Below are positions 56,610-64,000 of a stretch of DNA of 64,000 bases, one piece after another. Position 1 is the stretch's first letter; each line of letters starts with the position of its first letter. Origin of the DNA: Franconibacter helveticus LMG 23732 (lineage in GTDB: Bacteria > Pseudomonadota > Gammaproteobacteria > Enterobacterales > Enterobacteriaceae); the NCBI RefSeq assembly GCF_000463115.2, contig NZ_AWFX01000011.1, positions 62,001-126,000 on the forward strand. The letters run 5' to 3'. The notes beneath the pieces were generated by a model. It was given only the letters and a program-made list of their open reading frames with translations, did not search any database and was not told the origin of the DNA. A program made the position numbers and the translations under genes.

Positions 56610-59600
56610 ATGCCAAAACGTACAGACATTAAAAGCATCCTGATTCTTGGCGCAGGCCCGATTGTTATCGGCCAGGCCTGTGAATTCGACTATTCCGGCG
56701 CCCAGGCGTGTAAAGCGCTGCGCGAAGAGGGGTACCGCGTCATTCTGGTGAACTCCAACCCGGCGACCATTATGACCGACCCGGAAATGGCGGATGCAAC
56801 CTACATTGAGCCGATCCACTGGGAAGTGGTGCGTAAGATTATCGAAAAAGAACGCCCGGACGCGGTGCTGCCGACCATGGGCGGCCAGACGGCGCTTAAC
56901 TGCGCGCTGGAGCTGGAGCGTCAGGGCGTGCTGGAAGAGTTCGGCGTGACCATGATTGGCGCCACCGCCGATGCGATTGATAAAGCCGAAGACCGTCGCC
57001 GTTTCGACGTGGCAATGAAGAAAATCGGTCTGGAAACCGCACGCTCGGGTATCGCCCACAATATGGAAGAAGCGCTGGCGGTTGCGGCTGATGTCGGCTA
57101 TCCGTGCATCATCCGTCCGTCCTTCACCATGGGCGGCACCGGCGGCGGCATTGCTTATAACCGCGAAGAGTTTGAAGAAATTTGTGCTCGCGGCCTCGAT
57201 CTTTCTCCGACCAAAGAGCTGCTGATTGACGAATCGCTTATCGGCTGGAAAGAGTACGAGATGGAAGTGGTGCGCGATAAGAACGACAACTGCATCATCG
57301 TCTGTTCTATCGAAAACTTCGACGCGATGGGCATTCACACCGGCGACTCCATCACCGTAGCCCCCGCTCAGACGCTGACCGATAAGGAATACCAGATCAT
57401 GCGTAACGCCTCGATGGCGGTGCTGCGTGAGATAGGCGTAGAGACCGGCGGCTCCAACGTGCAGTTTGCGGTAAACCCGAAAAACGGTCGCCTGATTGTC
57501 ATTGAGATGAACCCGCGCGTGTCGCGCTCTTCGGCGCTGGCTTCCAAAGCCACGGGCTTCCCGATCGCCAAAGTGGCGGCGAAGCTGGCGGTGGGCTACA
57601 CCCTCGACGAACTGATGAACGACATCACCGGCGGGCGTACGCCAGCTTCGTTCGAACCCTCTATCGACTACGTCGTGACAAAAATCCCGCGCTTTAACTT
57701 TGAAAAATTTGCGGGCGCTAACGACCGTCTGACCACTCAGATGAAATCGGTCGGCGAGGTCATGGCGATTGGTCGCACCCAGCAGGAGTCCATGCAGAAA
57801 GCGCTGCGCGGCCTGGAAGTGGGCGCAACAGGCTTCGACCCGAAAGTGAGCCTGGATGACCCGGAAGCGCTGACCAAAATTCGCCGCGAGCTGAAAGACG
57901 CAGGCGCCGAGCGTATCTGGTACATCGCCGACGCCTTCCGCGCCGGGTTGTCTGTAGACGGCGTCTTTAACCTGACTAACATTGACCGTTGGTTCCTGGT
58001 GCAGATTGAAGAGCTGGTGCGTCTTGAAGAGAAAGTCGCAGAGGTGGGTATCAACGGGCTGGACGCCGATTTCCTGCGCATGCTTAAGCGCAAAGGCTTT
58101 GCCGACGCGCGTCTTGCTAAGCTTGCCGGCGTTCGCGAAGCGGAAATCTGTAAACTGCGCGAGCAGTATAATTTGCACCCGGTCTACAAGCGTGTGGATA
58201 CCTGCGCGGCGGAGTTCGCTACCGACACCGCTTATATGTACTCCACTTATGAAGATGAGTGCGAAGCCAACCCGAACCAGGATCGTGAAAAAATCATGGT
58301 GCTGGGCGGCGGACCGAACCGTATCGGCCAGGGCATTGAATTTGACTACTGCTGCGTTCACGCCTCGCTTGCGCTGCGCGAAGACGGTTACGAAACCATC
58401 ATGGTCAACTGCAACCCGGAAACCGTTTCTACCGACTATGACACCTCCGATCGCCTCTACTTCGAACCGGTAACGCTGGAAGATGTGCTGGAGATTGTGC
58501 GTATCGAGAAACCCAAAGGCGTGATCGTGCAGTACGGCGGACAGACCCCGCTCAAGCTGGCGCGTGCGCTTGAAGCGGCAGGCGTGCCGGTGATTGGCAC
58601 CAGCCCGGACGCGATTGACCGTGCGGAAGACCGCGAGCGTTTCCAGCAGGCGGTGGATCGCCTGAAGCTGAAACAGCCGGCTAACGCCACCGTGACCGCA
58701 ATCGAGCAGGCCGTTGAAAAAGCAAAAGAGATTGGCTACCCGCTGGTCGTGCGTCCTTCTTATGTACTGGGCGGCCGCGCGATGGAAATCGTGTATGACG
58801 AAGCGGACCTGCGTCGCTACTTCATGACCGCCGTCAGCGTTTCTAACGATGCGCCGGTACTGCTCGACCGTTTCCTGGACGACGCGGTTGAAGTTGACGT
58901 CGACGCTATCTGCGATGGCGAAACCGTGCTGATTGGCGGCATCATGGAGCACATTGAGCAGGCAGGCGTCCACTCAGGTGACTCCGCCTGTTCGCTGCCG
59001 GCTTACACGCTGAGCCAGGAAATCCAGGATGTGATGCGCCAGCAGGTGCAGAAGCTGGCTTTCGAATTGCAGGTTCGCGGTCTGATGAACGTACAGTTTG
59101 CGGTGAAAGATAACGAGGTTTACCTGATTGAGGTGAACCCGCGCGCCGCACGTACCGTACCGTTCGTTTCTAAAGCCACCGGCGTGCCGCTGGCAAAAGT
59201 GGCGGCGCGTGTCATGGCAGGCAAAACGCTGAGCGAGCAGGGCGTCACCAAAGAGATCATCCCGCCGTACTACTCGGTGAAAGAAGTGGTGCTGCCGTTT
59301 AACAAGTTCCCGGGCGTCGACCCGCTTCTGGGGCCTGAAATGCGCTCTACCGGTGAAGTTATGGGCGTGGGCCGCACTTTCGCGGAAGCGTTCGCCAAAG
59401 CGCAGCTCGGCAGCAACTCCACCATGAAGAAGAAAGGCCGCGCGCTGCTCTCCGTTCGTGAAGGAGATAAAGAACGCGTAGTGGATCTGGCGGCGAAACT
59501 GCTGAAATATGGCTTTGAACTCGACGCCACCCACGGCACGGCGATTGTGCTGGGCGAAGCGGGCATTAACCCGCGTCTGGTAAACAAAGTGCATGAAGGC

Positions 59601-59834
59601 CGTCCGCACATTCAGGACCGCATCAAGAATGGCGAATACACTTACATCATCAATACCACCGCAGGACGCCAGGCGATTGAGGATTCCAAGCTGATTCGCC
59701 GCAGCGCGCTGCAATACAAAGTGCATTACGACACTACGCTGAACGGCGGCTTCGCTACCGCGATGGCGCTGAACGCCGATGCCACTGAGAAAGTGACCTC
59801 CGTTCAGGAGATGCACGCGCAAATCACGAAGTAA
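56610..59834 (+). CDS. carB: Carbamoyl-phosphate synthase large subunit
   Basis: This 1074-aa protein (1073 in E. coli) has two homologous ATP-grasp halves, seen as paired motifs ([12 protein letters not shown] and [32 protein letters not shown] and [20 protein letters not shown]). An oligomerisation region separates them and a C-terminal allosteric domain binds UMP and ornithine. It makes carbamoyl phosphate for arginine and pyrimidines. It starts 17 nt after carA. Confidence 0.99.
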   Translation: MPKRTDIKSILILGAGPIVIGQACEFDYSGAQACKALREEGYRVILVNSNPATIMTDPEMADATYIEPIHWEVVRKIIEKERPDAVLPTMGGQTALNCALELERQGVLEEFGVTMIGATADAIDKAEDRRRFDVAMKKIGLETARSGIAHNMEEALAVAADVGYPCIIRPSFTMGGTGGGIAYNREEFEEICARGLDLSPTKELLIDESLIGWKEYEMEVVRDKNDNCIIVCSIENFDAMGIHTGDSITVAPAQTLTDKEYQIMRNASMAVLREIGVETGGSNVQFAVNPKNGRLIVIEMNPRVSRSSALASKATGFPIAKVAAKLAVGYTLDELMNDITGGRTPASFEPSIDYVVTKIPRFNFEKFAGANDRLTTQMKSVGEVMAIGRTQQESMQKALRGLEVGATGFDPKVSLDDPEALTKIRRELKDAGAERIWYIADAFRAGLSVDGVFNLTNIDRWFLVQIEELVRLEEKVAEVGINGLDADFLRMLKRKGFADARLAKLAGVREAEICKLREQYNLHPVYKRVDTCAAEFATDTAYMYSTYEDECEANPNQDREKIMVLGGGPNRIGQGIEFDYCCVHASLALREDGYETIMVNCNPETVSTDYDTSDRLYFEPVTLEDVLEIVRIEKPKGVIVQYGGQTPLKLARALEAAGVPVIGTSPDAIDRAEDRERFQQAVDRLKLKQPANATVTAIEQAVEKAKEIGYPLVVRPSYVLGGRAMEIVYDEADLRRYFMTAVSVSNDAPVLLDRFLDDAVEVDVDAICDGETVLIGGIMEHIEQAGVHSGDSACSLPAYTLSQEIQDVMRQQVQKLAFELQVRGLMNVQFAVKDNEVYLIEVNPRAARTVPFVSKATGVPLAKVAARVMAGKTLSEQGVTKEIIPPYYSVKEVVLPFNKFPGVDPLLGPEMRSTGEVMGVGRTFAEAFAKAQLGSNSTMKKKGRALLSVREGDKERVVDLAAKLLKYGFELDATHGTAIVLGEAGINPRLVNKVHEGRPHIQDRIKNGEYTYIINTTAGRQAIEDSKLIRRSALQYKVHYDTTLNGGFATAMALNADATEKVTSVQEMHAQITK

Positions 59835-59852
59835 CAGCTTCACTCTCTCTGC

Positions 59853-59879
59853 AAGCCCGCTTATAAAGCGGGCTTTTTT
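59853..59879 (+). terminator. carAB terminator
   Basis: AAGCCCGCTT (59853-59862) and AAGCGGGCTT (59866-59875) pair perfectly around ATA, followed by Ts, 18 nt after the carB stop. Confidence 0.93.
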
Positions 59880-59978
59880 ATTTCCCCCTACCTGATATGG
59901 CGGGTTTATGTCCGGGCAACCTGATATCCCGCTAAACTTGCTCGGGTTCAGAGGCATAGCCGACTTAAGGAGAACATT

Positions 59979-60467
59979 TTGCAACGTGCATGGGTAGCCG
60001 TTACGCTGGCGCTGACTTTATCGGGCTGCGCGGAATTCTCTTCCTCGGTAACAAATAGTATCGATGCGATGGGGATGACGCCGGATTACGCGAAGGGCAT
60101 TAAAGAAGATTTACAGCCAAAAAAACTTGAAGCGCCTTCGGTCACCGTGACCGATAACGTCCCGGAAGGAAAACTAACGGAGCGTTATGACAATGGCCGT
60201 AAAAAGTTTGAAACCGTGGTGAAAAACCGTTGTTTCGATGAATACCTTGATATTTATTACCCGGACGGCAAGCTTCGCACGCACACGCCGTTAGTGAACT
60301 GTAAAGCGCAGGGCGTGTCGCAAGGCTATTCGCCGCAAGGTAAGTTAAAAACGGAGATCACCTATAAAGAAGGTCTGGCAGACGGCAAAGCGACGACATA
60401 TGACGATAACGGTAAGGTGCTGAAAACCGTAACGTATAAAGCGGGTTATCCGGCGAGCGGCGCGTAA
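59979..60467 (+). CDS. Small lipoprotein with MORN/YwqK-like repeats
   Basis: This 162-aa protein has a lipoprotein signal (lipobox LSGC, C17). In the mature part, repeated units of the form G-K-L-x-E-x-Y-x-x-G resemble MORN/YwqK repeats: EGKLTERYDNGRKKFE, YPDGKLRTHT, SPQGKLKTEITYKEG and NGKVLKTVTYKAG. The start is TTG at 59979, with AAGGAGA just upstream and no alternative in-frame start before the signal peptide. Outer-membrane anchoring is likely because Ala, not Asp, follows the cysteine. The function is unknown. It sits where E. coli has the cai/fix genes. Confidence 0.8.
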   Translation: MQRAWVAVTLALTLSGCAEFSSSVTNSIDAMGMTPDYAKGIKEDLQPKKLEAPSVTVTDNVPEGKLTERYDNGRKKFETVVKNRCFDEYLDIYYPDGKLRTHTPLVNCKAQGVSQGYSPQGKLKTEITYKEGLADGKATTYDDNGKVLKTVTYKAGYPASGA

Positions 60468-60511
60468 ATAACTGACAGGGCAGCGTAGGAGTCTTCTGTT
60501 TCTGATTTTCT

Positions 60512-60544
60512 GCTTCGCTTGCGAAGCTATAGTTACAGAACTAT
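60512..60544 (+). repeat. Two adjacent inverted repeats upstream of the 77-aa lipoprotein gene
   Basis: GCTTCGC-TT-GCGAAGC (60512-60527) is followed at once by ATAGTT-ACAG-AACTAT (60529-60544). Both are perfect and end 26 nt before the gene start. They may be operator half-sites or leader hairpins. Confidence 0.5.
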
Positions 60545-60569
60545 CGCAGCAAACAAACGGGAGATAACT

Positions 60570-60803
60570 ATGCAAGTTAAACATCTTGCCGCCCCTTTTC
60601 TGGCCGCCTCCGCCTTGCTTTTTATCAGCGGCTGCTCTTCTAACCAGGCGGTGAAAACCACCGATGGCCACACCATTGTTACCGATGGCAAACCGCAGGT
60701 GGATGACGATACCGGCCTGGTATCGTATGAAAATGCCGAAACGGGCAAAACTGAACAGATTAACCGCGATCAGGTTAAGTCGATGAACGAGCTGGATAAC
60801 TAA
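60570..60803 (+). CDS. YgdI/YgdR-family small lipoprotein (DUF903)
   Basis: This 77-aa protein has a lipoprotein signal ending ISGC (C22). The short DUF903 domain includes TTDGHTIVTDGKPQVDDDTGL and a C-terminal QINRDQVKSMNEL. Family members such as YgdI, YgdR and YgaM-linked proteins are outer-membrane lipoproteins of unknown function. I chose ATG at 60570, with CGGGAG 5 nt upstream; the longer upstream frame runs through the inverted repeats. Confidence 0.87.
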   Translation: MQVKHLAAPFLAASALLFISGCSSNQAVKTTDGHTIVTDGKPQVDDDTGLVSYENAETGKTEQINRDQVKSMNELDN

Positions 60804-60820
60804 GCCTCATCTCTTAATTT

Positions 60821-60843
60821 CAGCAGTGGCTTGCCCACTGCTG
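60821..60843 (+). terminator. Hairpin after the 77-aa lipoprotein gene
   Basis: CAGCAGTGG (60821-60829) and CCACTGCTG (60835-60843) pair around CTTGC. The following TTCC is a weak tail. Confidence 0.5.
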
Positions 60844-60942
60844 TTCCGCGCATCGAAAAAGCCCTGCATATTGTCCCTGTAAGCGAAACGTCAATCCGTC
60901 TACACTCAGGGGATTAACCGTGCCCGCAAGACAGGCGACCTC

Positions 60943-61473
60943 ATGATTTTGATTATTTATGCACATCCCTACCCGAACCACTCCCACGCCAACCGGCATA
61001 TGCTTGAACAGATAAGCGCTTTGCCGGATGTGGAAGTGCGCTCGCTTTATGCGCTTTATCCCGATTTCAATATCGATATTGTCGCCGAACAGGAAGCATT
61101 AAGCCGGGCGGAGTTAATCATCTGGCAACATCCGATGCAGTGGTACAGCGTGCCGCCGCTCTTTAAGCTCTGGATAGACAAGGTGCTGACGCACGGCTGG
61201 GCTTATGGTCATGGCGGCACGGCGCTGCATGGCAAAAGCGTGCTCTGGGCCGTAACCACCGGCGGCGATGCGCATCATTTTGATCTGGGCGACCATCCGG
61301 GTTTCGACGCGCTGGCCCAGCCGTTACAGGCTACTGCGCTCTATTGCGGGCTGCAATGGCTGCCGCCTTTTACGCTGCACGGCGCCTTTGTCTGCGACGA
61401 TGAAACCCTGGAAGGCCAGGCGCGACATTATAAACAACGGTTAATGGAATGGCAGGAGACGCACCGTGGATAG
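60943..61473 (+). CDS. kefF: KefC ancillary quinone oxidoreductase KefF
   Basis: This 176-aa flavodoxin-fold protein has the E. coli KefF length. [11 protein letters not shown] lies at the start and [21 protein letters not shown] in the middle. It reduces quinones and is needed for full KefC activity. It overlaps kefC by 8 nt. Confidence 0.96.
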   Translation: MILIIYAHPYPNHSHANRHMLEQISALPDVEVRSLYALYPDFNIDIVAEQEALSRAELIIWQHPMQWYSVPPLFKLWIDKVLTHGWAYGHGGTALHGKSVLWAVTTGGDAHHFDLGDHPGFDALAQPLQATALYCGLQWLPPFTLHGAFVCDDETLEGQARHYKQRLMEWQETHRG

Positions 61474-63328
61474 TCATACTCTGATTCAGGCGCTGATTTA
61501 TCTTGGCTCCGCAGCGCTGATAGTGCCGCTGGCGGTGCGGCTCGGGCTTGGCTCGGTGCTGGGCTATCTGATTGCAGGCTGTATTATCGGCCCCTGGGGC
61601 CTGCGGCTCGTGACCGACGCCGAGTCTATCCTTCACTTCGCCGAAATCGGCGTGGTGTTAATGCTGTTTGTCATCGGGCTGGAGCTGGATCCGCGCCGTC
61701 TCTGGACGCTGCGCGCTTCGGTGTTTGGCGGCGGAGCGTTGCAGATGGTCGCCTGCGGTTTGCTGCTTGGGCTGTTCTGCATGGCGCTGGGTCTGCGCTG
61801 GCAGGTAGCCGTGCTGATTGGCCTGACGCTTGCGCTCTCTTCTACAGCGATTGCGATGCAGGCGATGAATGAGCGCAACCTGACGGTTTCGCAAATGGGG
61901 CGTAGCGCTTTTGCGGTGCTGCTGTTTCAGGATATCGCTGCGATCCCGCTGGTGGCGATGATACCGCTGCTGGCCGCCAGCGGCGCGGCCACAACGCTTG
62001 GCGCTTTTACGCTTTCGGCGCTGAAAGTGGTGGCGGCGCTGGCCGCTGTGGTGCTGATAGGGCGTTACGTTGCGCGTCCGGCGCTGCGCTTCGTGGCGCG
62101 CTCTGGCCTGCGGGAAGTCTTCAGCGCCGTCGCATTATTTCTGGTATTTGGCTTTGGCCTGCTGCTGGAAGAGGCCGGGCTGTCCATGGCGATGGGGGCG
62201 TTTCTGGCAGGCGTTCTGCTGGCGAGTTCCGAGTACCGGCATGCGCTGGAAAGCGATATCGAGCCGTTTAAGGGGTTGCTGCTCGGCCTCTTTTTTATCG
62301 GCGTCGGCATGTCTGTCGACTTCGGTACGCTGGTGGCGAACCCGCTACGGGTAATTATCCTGCTGGTAGGCTTCCTGGCGATTAAAACGGCAACGCTGTG
62401 GGTAGTGGCGAAACCGCTAAAAGTGCCGGGCAAGCAGCGCCGCTGGTTTGCCGTGCTGTTAGGGCAGGGGAGCGAATTCGCCTTTGTAATTTTCGGCGCG
62501 GCGCAAACGGCGCAGGTGCTTGATCCGGAGTGGGCTAAATCGCTGACGCTTGCGGTCGCGCTTTCTATGGCTGCGACGCCGGTATTGCTGGTGCTACTGA
62601 CACGGCTTGAGAAAGCTGCCCCTGCGCAGTCGCGCGAAGCGGATGAAATTGACGAGGAACAGCCGCGGGTGATTATCGCAGGCTTCGGGCGTTTCGGGCA
62701 GATTGCCGGACGTTTGCTGCTTTCAAGCGGCGTAAAAATGGTGGTGCTCGACCACGATCCCGATCACATCGAAACCCTGCGTAAGTTCGGCATGAAGGTC
62801 TTCTATGGCGACGCCACGCGGGTGGATCTGCTGGAGTCGGCAGGCGTGGCGAAAGCCGAGGTGTTAATCAACGCCATTGACGACCCGCAAACTAACCTGC
62901 AACTTACGGAACTCGTGCAGGCGCATTTTCCCCATGTGCGTATTATCGCTCGCGCCCGCGATGTCGATCATTACATCCGGCTGCGCCAGGCGGGCGTTGA
63001 ACAGCCGGAACGTGAAACTTTCGAAGGCGCGCTGAAAGTGGGCCGCCTGGCGCTGGAAGGGTTAGGCATCGGCGCGTATGAAGCGCGCGAGAGAGCCGAT
63101 GTCTTTCGCCATTATAATAAGCAAATGGTGGAAGAGATGGCGGATGGCGATAACGACACCGCCGCTCGCGCCGCGACGTTCCGGCGCACCAGCGCGATGC
63201 TGACCGAGATAATCAGCGAAGACCGGGCGCATCAGTCGATAGTTCAGCGCCACGGCTGGCAGGGAACGCAGGAAGGAAAACATACCGGTAACGAGGCGGA
63301 TGAACCTGAAGTGAAGCCGCAGGTCTGA
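61466..63328 (+). CDS. kefC: Glutathione-regulated potassium efflux antiporter KefC
   Basis: This 620-aa protein has the E. coli KefC length. Its CPA2-type membrane domain has about twelve segments (to about residue 385). A cytoplasmic RCK/TrkA-N domain follows with the nucleotide-binding GFGRFG at 406-411. The channel opens with glutathione-electrophile adducts and acidifies the cell for protection. It is coupled to kefF by overlap. In E. coli folA follows; here a LysE-type gene lies between. Confidence 0.97.
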   Translation: MDSHTLIQALIYLGSAALIVPLAVRLGLGSVLGYLIAGCIIGPWGLRLVTDAESILHFAEIGVVLMLFVIGLELDPRRLWTLRASVFGGGALQMVACGLLLGLFCMALGLRWQVAVLIGLTLALSSTAIAMQAMNERNLTVSQMGRSAFAVLLFQDIAAIPLVAMIPLLAASGAATTLGAFTLSALKVVAALAAVVLIGRYVARPALRFVARSGLREVFSAVALFLVFGFGLLLEEAGLSMAMGAFLAGVLLASSEYRHALESDIEPFKGLLLGLFFIGVGMSVDFGTLVANPLRVIILLVGFLAIKTATLWVVAKPLKVPGKQRRWFAVLLGQGSEFAFVIFGAAQTAQVLDPEWAKSLTLAVALSMAATPVLLVLLTRLEKAAPAQSREADEIDEEQPRVIIAGFGRFGQIAGRLLLSSGVKMVVLDHDPDHIETLRKFGMKVFYGDATRVDLLESAGVAKAEVLINAIDDPQTNLQLTELVQAHFPHVRIIARARDVDHYIRLRQAGVEQPERETFEGALKVGRLALEGLGIGAYEARERADVFRHYNKQMVEEMADGDNDTAARAATFRRTSAMLTEIISEDRAHQSIVQRHGWQGTQEGKHTGNEADEPEVKPQV

Positions 63329-63330
63329 TA

Positions 63331-63356
63331 AAAAGCGCCCCGTAAGGGGCGTTTTT
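63331..63356. terminator. Terminator between kefC and the LysE-family gene
   Basis: CGCCCC and GGGGCG pair around GTAA, flanked by an A-run (63331-63334) and a T-run (63352-63356), so it can serve both convergent genes. Confidence 0.85.
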
Positions 63357-63357
63357 A

Positions 63358-63972
63358 TTAGCTCAGGGCAACTTTAATCCCAAGCGCCAGCAGCATGCCG
63401 CCGAGCAGCTTATCAATAATTTTCTGCGCTCTGGTTAATGCGCGACGCACCGGATCGCTCTGGATCAGCACCACCAGCAGCGGCCACCAGACCACCGTCA
63501 GGCCAACAATAATGCCCGCGTACCAGAGCTTTTCGCCTAAACCGGAGTTCACGTTCAGGACCTGGGTGAACATCGCCAGGAAAAAGAGGGTCGCTTTGGG
63601 GTTAAGTAGGTTGCACAGATAACCCTGTAAAAATGCTTTTTTCAGCGAAACCTGTTCACGCGCGACGTCGCTGACAGAAATTTTACTGCCGCCGCGGGAA
63701 AGCAGCGCCTGTACGCCAAGCCAGATAAGATAAGCGGCGCCCGCATATTTCAACAGACCAAACAGCCAGGGCGTTGTGGTGATAACCACGGCGATGCCGG
63801 CCACACAGTAGGTCATATGGGTCACCACGCCGCAAATTACGCCCGCCGCGGTAGTGAGCGCGGCAGTGCGGTGATAGCGTGCGGCGTTTTTAATCACCAG
63901 AAAAAAATCGGGGCCGGGGGAGAGCATCCCCAGCGCGGCAATCGTCGCGACAAATAAGGTGGTTTCAAGCAT
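63358..63972 (-). CDS. LysE/RhtB-family amino-acid exporter
   Basis: This 204-aa membrane protein has about six segments. The family signature is GMLSPGPDFFLVIKNAARY near residue 15, with a mid-protein block GYLCNLLNPKATLFFLAMF. The family exports amino acids such as threonine, homoserine or lysine; the substrate cannot be assigned. It is convergent with kefC. The gene is not at this place in E. coli K-12, where folA follows kefC. Its upstream region runs off the window. Confidence 0.9.
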   Translation of the reverse strand: MLETTLFVATIAALGMLSPGPDFFLVIKNAARYHRTAALTTAAGVICGVVTHMTYCVAGIAVVITTTPWLFGLLKYAGAAYLIWLGVQALLSRGGSKISVSDVAREQVSLKKAFLQGYLCNLLNPKATLFFLAMFTQVLNVNSGLGEKLWYAGIIVGLTVVWWPLLVVLIQSDPVRRALTRAQKIIDKLLGGMLLALGIKVALS

Positions 63973-64000
63973 ACCGGTATCTCACTCTAAAACGTGGGCA

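Noticed and set aside
56571-58973. 800-codon open frame antisense to carB
   Set aside because: Complete overlap with carB, no ribosome-binding site, no recognisable domain; explained by codon bias of carB.

Overview
The window is enterobacterial chromosome, most like Cronobacter or a close relative. The evidence is near full-length agreement of the translated genes with the E. coli 98-min to 1-min region (serB/radA/nadR, ettA/slt/trpR, arcA, thrLABC, talB, dnaKJ, nhaAR, ileS/lspA/ispH, carAB, kefFC), together with a kps-type capsule locus between nadR and ettA. I recall that position from Cronobacter K-antigen loci; the genus call is inference. No tRNA, rRNA, insertion sequence, prophage or CRISPR array was seen.

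Layout. Positions 1-4880 hold the serB 3' end, radA, nadR and a divergent dehydrogenase/LysR pair. Positions 4881-17364 hold an ABC-transporter-dependent capsule locus. kpsM-kpsT and three serotype genes run rightward behind an ops/JUMPstart-like leader, and kpsE-D-C-S run leftward to meet them. The two runs share a TTAA stop at 11272-11275. The three central genes are visibly AT-rich and encode a Stealth-family sugar-phosphate transferase, a GT2 plus TagF-like glycerophosphotransferase fusion, and a DUF6270/SGNH-like protein. Together they suggest a phosphodiester-linked, teichoic-acid-like capsule. kpsF and kpsU are absent.

Positions 17365-27181 carry ettA, slt, trpR with its operator, yjjX, gpmB, rob, creA, a truncated creB remnant (creC and creD are gone), arcA with upstream FNR-like and ArcA-like sites, a yjjY-like small frame, and yjtD. 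Positions 27182-39000 carry the attenuated thrLABC operon, yaaX, yaaA, yaaJ, talB, mog, an MHS-family transporter and satP.

Positions 39000-51400 carry dnaK-dnaJ behind a sigma-32 promoter, nhaA-nhaR, rpsT (TTG start), and the ribF-ileS-lspA-fkpB-ispH cluster. Positions 51400-64000 carry rihC, a second LysR gene beside an AlaX-type editing protein, dapB, carAB (TTG start, ArgR boxes), two small lipoprotein genes where E. coli has the cai/fix genes, kefF-kefC and a LysE-family exporter.

Most of the window is conserved housekeeping chromosome. The accessory content is the capsule locus, the two LysR-linked pairs, the MHS transporter, the lipoprotein pair and the LysE exporter.
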